NCBI GenBank assembly: GCA_964479585.1
Contig: CAYZMP010000030.1
Coordinates: 1 to 19,410 of the forward strand
DNA length: 19,410 nucleotides
Reading direction: 5' to 3'
Origin: UBA6182 sp964479585
GTDB lineage: Bacteria; Bacillota_I; Bacilli_A; Erysipelotrichales; Erysipelotrichaceae
The notes beneath the pieces are model-generated. The model did no database searches and was not told the origin of the DNA. It saw nothing but the letters and a program-made list of their open reading frames with translations. This document shows positions 1 to 5,997 of this stretch, piece after piece. Position 1 is the stretch's first letter. Each line of letters starts with the position of its first letter. Position numbers and translations under genes: made by a program.

Positions 1-62
1 TATGAAAGGAGCGTATGATTTTTATGACCCTTAAGGTACATAATCATCATACAAGTAAATGA
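1..62 (+). other. Leader of the TetR gene: tiny ORF and imperfect hairpin, or tail of an upstream gene
   Basis: An AAAGGAG motif (5-11) precedes an ATG at 15 that opens a 15-codon ORF, MIFMTLKVHNHHTSK, ending in TGA at 60-62. That stop overlaps the TetR start as ATGA. The TetR gene has no clear ribosome binding site of its own, so translational coupling is possible. The SD-to-ATG spacing (3 nt) is short, which weakens the case. Alternatively, a frame ending in TAA at 32-34 could be the last codons of a gene lying left of the window. An imperfect dyad (ATGATT 15-20 with AATCAT 42-47, CCTTAAGG at 29-36) could be an operator or hairpin. Confidence 0.25.
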
Positions 63-655
63 TGAAAACAAAAGAAAAGCTAATTGATGCTGCCATTGAA
101 CTTCTTCTTCAACAAGGGTATGAAAGTACATCTGTATCATCGATTGTTCAAAAAGCAAATGTTGCACAGGGAACATTTTATTTATACTTTAAAAGTAAAT
201 ACGATATGGTCTTAGCCATTGCTAATCGAATTATTGAAGATTTACTACATCAAATTAACAACATTGATTATCGTAAACTTACTTTTGATTCTTTTTTATT
301 GAGATGGATTGAGTGTGTCTATGCTATTACAATAAAAAACAGTCATCTAATTAATTATGTGTATTCAAAATCGGCAGAGCATCAGCGTTTTGTTGCATGG
401 GAAGCTTTGTATGAACCGTATTATAATACATTTAGTGAGATGATAAAGTTTTATCAGAGTCTAGGACAATGTACTGAACTATTTCCTTCAAAGACACTCG
501 CGAAGTTTTTGATCAATGTTGTTGAGGAAAGTGCAGAAAATCATGTTTTATTCAATGAGTCAAAAGAAAACACTGAAGATTCAATACAGTTTGTGTATGA
601 GTTTATTATTAGAAGTTTAAAAATAGAAAGAAAAGGAGAGCAAATACCATGTTAA
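59..655 (+). CDS. TetR/AcrR-family transcriptional regulator
   Basis: This is a 198-residue one-component repressor-type protein. The N-terminal helix-turn-helix spans about residues 5-50. It shows the usual TetR pattern: an AA-x-ELL start, the GYESTSVSSIV helix, then QGTFYLYFKSKYDM, where TFYLYFxSK is the hallmark. The C-terminal 140 residues are the helical ligand-sensing and dimer region, whose ligand cannot be read from sequence. The start is ATG 59 or ATG 62, a tandem pair. The 3' end overlaps the next gene by 7 bp, so the two form one transcription unit and the likely target is the downstream CDF-like transporter. No operator could be assigned because the upstream region leaves the window. 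The family call is secure and the role as local repressor is inferred from position. Confidence 0.9.
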   Translation: MMKTKEKLIDAAIELLLQQGYESTSVSSIVQKANVAQGTFYLYFKSKYDMVLAIANRIIEDLLHQINNIDYRKLTFDSFLLRWIECVYAITIKNSHLINYVYSKSAEHQRFVAWEALYEPYYNTFSEMIKFYQSLGQCTELFPSKTLAKFLINVVEESAENHVLFNESKENTEDSIQFVYEFIIRSLKIERKGEQIPC

Positions 656-1563
656 AAAATAACCTAACCCAAAAAAGTTTAATTTTTTCCGCTGTTTTTG
701 CTCTTGCTTTTGCACTTACTGGATTTGTCATTGGTTTTATCGTTGATTCACAAATGATTTTGTTTGATGGAATGTATTCGCTAATTAGTTTTGCATTATC
801 ATTAATGTCGGTTTTTGCATTACGATTTAAAAATGGTGCAAAACCAAAGAAATACCCTTTTGGAGCATCGAATATTGAATCGATTGTTATCATTTTTAAA
901 TTTAGCATTATCTTAATGTTGGTTATTGTTTCGATGGTGCATGCCACAAACACTATTATTCAAGGTGGTAATAGTCCAGACTTTGGAGTAGGGGTTGTGT
1001 ATGCATTACTTTCTACCATTATTTGTGTAGTGATTAGTATAATGCTTAAAAAAGTAGCTCAAAACAAGCAAAGCGCACTTGTATTAGCAGAAGCTAACCA
1101 ATGGGTGTTTGATAGTGTTACCTCATTAACAGTGTTTATTTCATTTTTACTTGCACGTTTTATGATTGTAACAAACACATTCACTGAATTAGTGGCATAT
1201 ATTGATCCACTATTAGTACTAGTATTAGGGGTGTATTTATTGAAAACACCAATTGTATCAATAAAAAAGCAACTTCATTACTTACTTGAAGTAGCCCCAA
1301 ATGAGAAGATTATGAAACATTTAAATGCAATAGTCAAAGATATCGAAAACAAATATAACATGAAAGAATCCTTTGTTCGTGCTAGTGCAGGAAATGGATC
1401 ATTGTTTTTAGAAATAGATTTTGTTGTAAGCAATAGTCAAAATCAGTTTACAATTACTCAACAAGATATCATTCGTCAAGAGATATCAAATAGAATAAAA
1501 CAGTTGCCTCATGATAAGTGGATTACAGTAGCGTTCACCAATGATCGAAAATGGGCGATATAA
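649..1563 (+). CDS. Cation diffusion facilitator-like transporter (COG3965-type), atypical metal site
   Basis: This is a 304-residue membrane protein with about six hydrophobic segments within residues 10-205, followed by a soluble cytoplasmic domain (about 215-304) of the kind that dimerises and binds metal in CDF proteins. The KKYPFGASNIESI segment after TM2 is the conserved CDF loop (compare RxPFG...E). The TM2 metal pair, normally (H/D)xxxD, reads Y43xxxS47, and the TM5 HxxxD reads Q151xxxD155. Classical zinc/iron site A is therefore largely lost, which resembles the divergent COG3965 branch as I remember it. AAAGGAGAG precedes the ATG, and the gene overlaps the TetR stop. It ends against a strong terminator. 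It probably exports a cation or another small solute under TetR control; the substrate is unknown. Confidence 0.8.
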   Translation: MLKNNLTQKSLIFSAVFALAFALTGFVIGFIVDSQMILFDGMYSLISFALSLMSVFALRFKNGAKPKKYPFGASNIESIVIIFKFSIILMLVIVSMVHATNTIIQGGNSPDFGVGVVYALLSTIICVVISIMLKKVAQNKQSALVLAEANQWVFDSVTSLTVFISFLLARFMIVTNTFTELVAYIDPLLVLVLGVYLLKTPIVSIKKQLHYLLEVAPNEKIMKHLNAIVKDIENKYNMKESFVRASAGNGSLFLEIDFVVSNSQNQFTITQQDIIRQEISNRIKQLPHDKWITVAFTNDRKWAI

Positions 1564-1584
1564 AAGTGCATACGCACTTTTTTT
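1563..1584 (+). terminator. Intrinsic terminator of the TetR-CDF operon
   Basis: The stem AAAGTGC (1563-1569) pairs with GCACTTT (1574-1580) around an ATAC loop and runs into a T tract (TTTTTTT, 1578-1584). It starts at the last base of the CDF stop codon. Confidence 0.85.
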
Positions 1585-1594
1585 ACATTAACCA

Positions 1595-1611
1595 TGTCTA
1601 AAATTGTCGAA
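1595..1611 (+). promoter_or_regulatory. Tandem Spo0A-like boxes upstream of dhaK
   Basis: TGTCTAA (1595-1601) and TGTCGAA (1605-1611) are direct repeats starting 10 bp apart. The second is a perfect match to the 0A box (TGTCGAA) and the first has one mismatch. The 10-bp register is that of the tandem boxes at the B. subtilis abrB promoter. A plausible -10 (TACACT/TATAAA, 1637-1646) lies about 25-30 bp downstream with no good -35, which would suit an activator-dependent promoter. Binding is inferred; Spo0A itself is not in the window. Confidence 0.4.
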
Positions 1612-1698
1612 TTTTTAAGACTCTATCACACAATGTACACTATAAATTGAGTTTCTTCTATGTTAAAATAATTGCATAAGGAATTAAATCTTTTTATA

Positions 1699-1712
1699 TG
1701 TATACGCTTACA
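1699..1712 (+). promoter_or_regulatory. cre-like (CcpA/LacI-family) operator upstream of dhaK
   Basis: TGTATACGCTTACA matches the catabolite-responsive element TGWAANCGNTNWCA at all but one specified position. It lies about 105 bp before the dhaK start and overlaps a possible weak -10 (TATATG, 1695-1700; TTGCAT at 1672-1677 is 17 bp away). Carbon catabolite repression of the operon is a reasonable inference. Confidence 0.5.
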
Positions 1713-1718
1713 GAATTT

Positions 1719-1795
1719 AATGAAGTTCATTATCTGGAGGTGATGTAAAATTTAAAATATAATACTACAACTAAATCGTGTTTAAGAAGTTCATT
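1719..1795 (+). repeat. Duplicated leader element with palindrome before dhaK
   Basis: GAAGTTCATT occurs at 1722-1731 and again at 1786-1795. Each copy is followed within a few bases by a strong Shine-Dalgarno-like run (GGAGGTGAT at 1736 and GAGGAGG at 1801). The first copy sits in a 13-bp palindrome, AATGAAGTTCATT (1719-1731). The first SD-like run leads only to an ATG directly followed by TAA (1743-1748), so no peptide is made from it. This may be a duplicated leader or an operator pair; the function is unknown. Confidence 0.35.
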
Positions 1796-1816
1796 GAAAA
1801 GAGGAGGTAAAACTAA

Positions 1817-2812
1817 ATGAGAAGACTTGTCAATGATCCTTATGAAATAGTAGAAGAGATGTTAGAAGGTTATGTTCGTGCGTTTCCTGAAAAAGTGAAA
1901 TTATTAGAACATGACGGTAGAGTAGTTGTGGGAACACATGCACCAAAGAAAGATAAAGTTGGTGTAATTATTGGTGGTGGATCAGGACATGAACCACTAT
2001 TTTTAGGTTACGTAGGTGAAGGTTTCGCAGACGCTGCGGTTATTGGTAACATTAATACTTCACCATCACCTGAACCATGCTATAACTCAGTGAAAGCAGT
2101 TGATGCTGGTAAAGGATGCATTTACCTATATGGTAACTATGCTGGTGATGTCATGAACTTTGATATTGGGGCAGAAATGGCCGCAGAAGATGACATTCGT
2201 GTTGAAACAGTATTGGTTACTGACGATGTTATTTCTTCAGAAAATGTTGAAGATCGTCGTGGTATAGCTGGAGATTTCTTTGTCTTTAAAACTGCTGCAG
2301 CAGCTGCAGATGATGGCTTAGATCTTGATGGTGTTGTTGAAGTAGCTAAAAAGACAAATGCTCATTGTGCAACTATGGGTGTTGCTTTAGGTGCTGCTGA
2401 TCATCCTAACACAGGAAAACCAATGTTTGAAATGGATCTTGGAGACATGGAAATTGGTATGGGAATTCATGGTGAGCCAGGTGTTCGTCGTGGTAAAACA
2501 GAACCATCCGATGATGTTGTTCAAGAAATCTTAGATGTTATTATTCCTGAACTAAAACTTACAAGCGGTGATGAAGTTTGTGTCTTAGTAAATAGCTTAG
2601 GTGCAACTCCATTAATGGACTTGTTTGTTGCTAATCGCAAAGTTTCAAAAGTATTAGAAGAAAAAGGAATTAAAGTACATAAAACATTCGTAGGATCATA
2701 TGCTTCTACAATGAATATGCCAGGTATGTCTGTTACATTACAAAAAGTTGATGATCAACTAAAACGTTACATTGATTGGCCAACAGATGCACCTTATTTT
2801 GTTCAAAAATAA
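1817..2812 (+). CDS. dhaK: Dihydroxyacetone kinase subunit DhaK (DAK1 domain); probable tetrulose kinase
   Basis: This 331-residue protein has the full length of the substrate-binding subunit of ketose kinases of the DhaK/DhaL type. The conserved landmarks are GGGSGHEP (H58), NINTSPSPE (79-87), YGNYAGDVMNF (D111), RRGIAGD, and MGIHGEPG with the histidine (H218) that holds the keto-substrate as a hemiaminal. GAGGAGG precedes the ATG. It starts an operon with dhaL, a TIM-like isomerase and an RpiB-like isomerase. In that company the substrate may be a tetrulose (for example L-erythrulose, phosphorylated at C1) rather than dihydroxyacetone. Split DhaK/DhaL systems normally use the PTS protein DhaM as phosphate donor, and no dhaM lies in the window. 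The family is certain and the substrate is inferred. Confidence 0.93.
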   Translation: MRRLVNDPYEIVEEMLEGYVRAFPEKVKLLEHDGRVVVGTHAPKKDKVGVIIGGGSGHEPLFLGYVGEGFADAAVIGNINTSPSPEPCYNSVKAVDAGKGCIYLYGNYAGDVMNFDIGAEMAAEDDIRVETVLVTDDVISSENVEDRRGIAGDFFVFKTAAAAADDGLDLDGVVEVAKKTNAHCATMGVALGAADHPNTGKPMFEMDLGDMEIGMGIHGEPGVRRGKTEPSDDVVQEILDVIIPELKLTSGDEVCVLVNSLGATPLMDLFVANRKVSKVLEEKGIKVHKTFVGSYASTMNMPGMSVTLQKVDDQLKRYIDWPTDAPYFVQK

Positions 2813-2841
2813 GTAAAACAACTAGTAGAAGGAGAGGTACC

Positions 2842-3495
2842 ATGTACGATAAGTATTTATTGGACAAAGAATTTTTTATACAAGTGATTAAAGATTTAGC
2901 CGCGATGGCTGAAGAGCATCGTGACTATTTAACAAAGTTAGATGCAGACATCGGGGATAGTGATCATGGTATCAATCTTACGATTGGATTTCGTGAAGTA
3001 ACCAAAAAATTACCTGAATGGGAAAATGAGAACTTAACTAGCTTATTTAAAAAAGTAGGTATGTCTTTATTAGGTAAAGTTGGTGGTGCTTCAGGACCAC
3101 TATACGGTGGTATGTTTATGAAGTTTGGTGAACCAGCCGACAATAAAGATGAAGTAACTTTTGCAGAGTTAGGATTAATGTTTCAAAAGGGTGTTGAGTT
3201 AGTAGAAAGTCGTGGTAAAGCATCAGTTGGTGATAAAACCATGGTAGATACTCTTCGACCTGCACTTGATACTTTGCTAGAAGCTATCGATAACCAAGAA
3301 CAACCAATCGAAGCTTTTGAAAAATGTGTTCAAGCAGCAGAAAAAGGAAGAGATTCAACACTTCCGCTAGTAGCTAAAAAAGGTAGGGCGATGCGTTTGG
3401 GAGAACGTGCCGTAGGACACTTAGATCCAGGAGCTACTTCATCCCATTTGATACTATCTGTTTTCTTAGATAATTTGAAAAAGAAGTTCAACTAA
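2842..3495 (+). CDS. dhaL: Dihydroxyacetone kinase subunit DhaL (ADP-binding, DAK2 domain)
   Basis: This 217-residue protein is the nucleotide-binding partner of DhaK. The Mg-ADP aspartates appear in LDADIGDSDHG (D34, D39, D41), where the family usually has IGDGDHG. Further family landmarks are GKVGGASGPLYGG, GKASVGDKTMVD and GRAMRLGERAVGHLDPGA. The start at ATG 2842 is chosen because GAAGGAGAGG lies just before it; the longer frame from 2776 would overlap dhaK and has no binding site. In PTS-type systems the ADP stays bound and is rephosphorylated by DhaM; in other systems ATP is the donor. Which applies here cannot be read. A strong hairpin follows the stop. Confidence 0.93.
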   Translation: MYDKYLLDKEFFIQVIKDLAAMAEEHRDYLTKLDADIGDSDHGINLTIGFREVTKKLPEWENENLTSLFKKVGMSLLGKVGGASGPLYGGMFMKFGEPADNKDEVTFAELGLMFQKGVELVESRGKASVGDKTMVDTLRPALDTLLEAIDNQEQPIEAFEKCVQAAEKGRDSTLPLVAKKGRAMRLGERAVGHLDPGATSSHLILSVFLDNLKKKFN

Positions 3496-3499
3496 AAAT

Positions 3500-3527
3500 A
3501 ATCACTGCCCAATTGGGCAGTGATTTT
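3500..3527 (+). terminator. 26-bp perfect palindrome between dhaL and the TIM-like gene
   Basis: AATCACTGCCC (3500-3510) and GGGCAGTGATT (3515-3525) form an 11-bp stem around AATT, followed by only TTTT and then the AGGAGG of the next gene six bases on. It could be a leaky terminator, a processing or stability stem that sets different dosage for dhaKL and the isomerases, or a protein-binding palindrome. The short T tract argues against full termination. Confidence 0.55.
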
Positions 3528-3540
3528 AAACAGGAGGAGT

Positions 3541-4311
3541 ATGAGAAAAAAAGTAGTTGGTGCAAGTTGGAAAATGCACAAAAACACGTTAAAAGAGGTT
3601 GTAGGATTTGTTGAAGCGATTCGGCATAATGATGTGTTTAATAATGTTGAAGCCTTTTTAATGCCTTCTTTTGTGTTTATTCCAACACTAAGAGAATTGC
3701 TAGTAGACACACCAATCGGTTGGGGTTCTCAAACGATGGCATTTGTTGATTATGGTGCGTATACTGGTGAAGTAAGTGTTGTGGCATTAAAAGAATTTGA
3801 TACAAAGTATGTTGAAATTGGTCACGCTGAACGAAGAGAACATTTCAATGAAACAGATGAAATCGTTAATAAAAAGATTCAATTAGCGTGTGAGCATGGG
3901 TTGACACCTGTTGTTTGTATCGGTGAAACGAAGGCACAAAAAGATGCAAACATAGGTGATGAAAGCATTAGAAAACAACTTACAATTGCAACAACAAACA
4001 TTAATGAAAACGATGCGAGAAAAATAATTTTTGCGTATGAACCAGTTTGGGCAATTGGTCAACAAGCAGGTGCTGATGCTATGTATGTTGAAAAGCAGCA
4101 TGCTTATATTCGTAAAATTTGTGCTACAATATATAGCGAAGCAATTGCAAATGAAATTAGAATCATATATGGTGGTTCTGTAAAGAAAGAATCAGCAACA
4201 GAGCTTATGCAACAAAAAAACGTGGATGGTCTATTTATCGGAAGGTTTGGATTAGAAGCAGAAAATTTTGTGGATATTGCGAAAACTGTTGCAAGATCAA
4301 GGGAGGATTAG
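3541..4311 (+). CDS. Triosephosphate isomerase-like sugar-phosphate isomerase (EryH/LerI-like)
   Basis: This is a 256-residue TIM-barrel aldose-ketose isomerase. Visible catalytic elements are Lys11 in SWKMH, His95 in EIGHAERR, Glu167 in AYEPVWAIG and the phosphate-binding GGSVKKES. The residue two before the lysine, almost always Asn in glycolytic TIM (GNWKMN), is Ser9 here, with His13 after Met. I recall an SWKM pattern from the TpiA2/EryH-LerI group, which interconverts L-erythrulose 1-phosphate and D-erythrulose 4-phosphate. ATG 3541 is chosen for its AGGAGGAG binding site; an upstream in-frame start at 3520 lies inside the hairpin. The position between dhaL and an rpiB-like gene supports a second-copy catabolic TIM rather than the glycolytic enzyme. 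Ordinary TIM activity is not excluded. Confidence 0.85.
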   Translation: MRKKVVGASWKMHKNTLKEVVGFVEAIRHNDVFNNVEAFLMPSFVFIPTLRELLVDTPIGWGSQTMAFVDYGAYTGEVSVVALKEFDTKYVEIGHAERREHFNETDEIVNKKIQLACEHGLTPVVCIGETKAQKDANIGDESIRKQLTIATTNINENDARKIIFAYEPVWAIGQQAGADAMYVEKQHAYIRKICATIYSEAIANEIRIIYGGSVKKESATELMQQKNVDGLFIGRFGLEAENFVDIAKTVARSRED

Positions 4312-4314
4312 AAT

Positions 4315-4782
4315 ATGAAAATTGCAATCGGATGTGATGTAATTGCAAATGATCTTAAAGAGATTGTTAGCAATCATTTAAAAGACTTAGGTCATGAAGT
4401 AGTAGATTATGGTGGAAATCCTGGTGATGATGTTCTTTATCCTGATGTAGCTTTAGCAGTAGCAACCGATGTTGCAAACGAAAAATTTGAACGTGCTATC
4501 TTAATTTGTGGGACAGGAATTGGAATGTCTATTACAGCAAACAAAGTAGTTGGCGTTCGTGCAGCTTTGGCTCACGATGCTTATTCTGCAGAGCGGGCAC
4601 GCAAATCAAACGACGCCCAAATATTATGTTTAGGATCACAAATCATTGGAAGTGAAAATGCTAAAACACTAGTGAGTGTTTGGATGGCTTCAGAATACAC
4701 TCCAGGGCTTCGCTCACAACCTAAGGTTGATCGAGTAGAGGAAATTGACGTATTGTACGCAGAGAAAAAAAGGAACTCGTAG
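4315..4782 (+). CDS. RpiB/LacAB-family sugar-phosphate isomerase, altered active site (probable tetrose-phosphate isomerase)
   Basis: This 155-residue protein is typical in length for ribose-5-phosphate isomerase B. The catalytic base Cys65 sits in ICGTGIGMSI, and NKVVGVRAAL follows as usual. Three places differ from classical RpiB. GCDHxG near the N-terminus reads GCDVIA (His to Val9). The ring-opening His of the HND motif is Ser in RKSNDAQ. The C-terminal GGRHxxRV phosphate region reads GLRSQPKVDRV. A substrate that cannot form a furanose ring, such as erythrose 4-phosphate, would not need the ring-opening histidine. GGGAGG lies three codons upstream and only 3 bp separate it from the TIM-like gene. 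The likely role is D-erythrulose 4-phosphate to D-erythrose 4-phosphate; allose- or galactose-phosphate activity is an alternative. Confidence 0.82.
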   Translation: MKIAIGCDVIANDLKEIVSNHLKDLGHEVVDYGGNPGDDVLYPDVALAVATDVANEKFERAILICGTGIGMSITANKVVGVRAALAHDAYSAERARKSNDAQILCLGSQIIGSENAKTLVSVWMASEYTPGLRSQPKVDRVEEIDVLYAEKKRNS

Positions 4783-4794
4783 GAGTTCTTTTTT
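4766..4794. terminator. Bidirectional terminator between the rpiB-like gene and the alcohol dehydrogenase
   Basis: The stem GAACTC (4773-4778) and GAGTTC (4783-4788) has a GTAG loop. An A tract lies on its left and TTTTTT (4789-4794) on its right, so it can serve both convergent genes. The rpiB-like stop TAG (4780-4782) lies in the loop and the dehydrogenase stop (4793-4795) at its edge. Confidence 0.85.
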
Positions 4795-5947
4795 AGTAGG
4801 CATTTAGTAAGATATTTCTTAATTGATCAGAAGTTAGTGCAATTGGATTTCCCTTCATGCTACTAGAGTTCTTTGATTTTTCAACAATTTCATCAAAGTC
4901 CTCTTTTTTTACATTCAAATCTCTTAATGTAGGCATGTTAAAGTGTTCGTTAATATTTCTTACCCAATCGATACCATCTTTAGCTTTAGCATTAGGTTTG
5001 TTAGTCAATAATTGAGCAACATGATCAAATCTTTTTAAAGTAGGATGTTGAGGGTCATTATCATGAAGTGCTTGTATATTTGCACTCATCACATGAGGTA
5101 ATAGCATCGCACAAATCACACCATGATTAATGTCATACATACCACCTAAAACACCAGCAAAACCATGAACTGCACCAAGTTTAGCATTTGCTAATGCAAA
5201 TCCACCCATCAAACTACCAATAGCCATGTTTTCACGAGCTTGTAAATCTGAGCCATTGTCGTACGCAATTTTTATGGAACTCGCAATTTTTTGTATGCCT
5301 TCTTTAGCAAAGGCATCTGTAATAGGGTTAGCCATAATTGATACATAAGGTTCTATGTTTTGTGTTAAGGCATCCATTCCAGTACTTGCCGTAACATGTT
5401 TTGGTAAGGAAAGGGTGAGTGCAGCATCAAGTAGCACAACATCCGCATACATGGATTCACTACGAAGGCTTACTTTCACTTGGTGTTCTTTGCTACTAAC
5501 AACACCATTTTTTGTGACTTCTGCTCCAGTACCTGATGTTGTTGGAATCGCGATAAACGCTTTTGCAGCATTTTCAAGTGGCATTGCTTTTCCAATCACT
5601 TCAAGATAATCCAACACATCATTGGTGTTAGTGATTAACGCAGAAATCATTTTTGCCATATCAATAACACTTCCACCACCAATACCTATGACAACATCCA
5701 CATTGGCTTTTCTTGCTATAGCAGTATTTTCATTTAATGCTTCTAATGTAGGTTCTCCTTTAACAAAAATCTCGACAACTTCCATGTTTTCTTCTTGTAA
5801 AAAAGTTTTTGCTTTGTTGGTTGTTTCATCGTTTTGACGACCCACTAACAAAGCTTTTTTACCATAGTTACTCGCTAGTTTTTTGATGCTTTCAAGTCCG
5901 TTTGTTTTAACTATTATTTTTCTTGCGGTTACAAATTCAAAATTCAT
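4793..5947 (-). CDS. Iron-type (group III) alcohol dehydrogenase
   Basis: This 384-residue protein is full length for the Fe-ADH family. The N-terminal nucleotide-binding half carries GIGGGSVIDMAKM (about 88-100) and PTTSGTGAE (135-143). The metal site normally has Asp and three His. Here the ligands are D192 and Q196 in MDALTQNIEPYVS, H261 in GAVHGFA and H275 in NHGVICA. Gln replaces the first His, a variant I recall from some subfamilies of COG1454. GGAGGT lies before the ATG and a TATAAT (minus strand, 5970-5965) just upstream, without a clear -35. It converges on the dhaKL-isomerase operon, so a polyol or aldehyde substrate linked to that pathway is possible but unproven. Butanol-, lactaldehyde- or glycerol-type activity cannot be told apart. 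Confidence 0.88.
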   Translation of the reverse strand: MNFEFVTARKIIVKTNGLESIKKLASNYGKKALLVGRQNDETTNKAKTFLQEENMEVVEIFVKGEPTLEALNENTAIARKANVDVVIGIGGGSVIDMAKMISALITNTNDVLDYLEVIGKAMPLENAAKAFIAIPTTSGTGAEVTKNGVVSSKEHQVKVSLRSESMYADVVLLDAALTLSLPKHVTASTGMDALTQNIEPYVSIMANPITDAFAKEGIQKIASSIKIAYDNGSDLQARENMAIGSLMGGFALANAKLGAVHGFAGVLGGMYDINHGVICAMLLPHVMSANIQALHDNDPQHPTLKRFDHVAQLLTNKPNAKAKDGIDWVRNINEHFNMPTLRDLNVKKEDFDEIVEKSKNSSSMKGNPIALTSDQLRNILLNAY

Positions 5948-5978
5948 TGATTACCTCCATCTGTATTATATCATGATT

Positions 5979-5997
5979 AAAAAAGACCTATCGGTCT
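5979..5997 (-). terminator. Intrinsic terminator of the pyrophosphatase gene
   Basis: Read on the minus strand, AGACC-GATA-GGTCT is followed by a run of T (complement of 5979-5983). The hppA stop TAG (5996-5998) overlaps the stem. Confidence 0.75.

Noticed and set aside
609..953. A 114-residue minus-strand ORF opposite the CDF gene
   Set aside because: It is a shadow of the transporter frame, with no binding site or family features.
1736..1748. A leader peptide after the perfect SD GGAGGTGAT
   Set aside because: The ATG is followed at once by TAA and overlaps the SD, so no peptide is encoded; kept only as a leader oddity.
2776..2841. Longer N-terminus for DhaL
   Set aside because: It overlaps dhaK in another frame, lacks a ribosome binding site, and adds residues not found in the family; ATG 2842 has GAAGGAGAGG.
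3520..3540. Upstream start for the TIM-like gene
   Set aside because: It lies in the hairpin, and the family begins directly at the MRKK stretch with AGGAGG before it.
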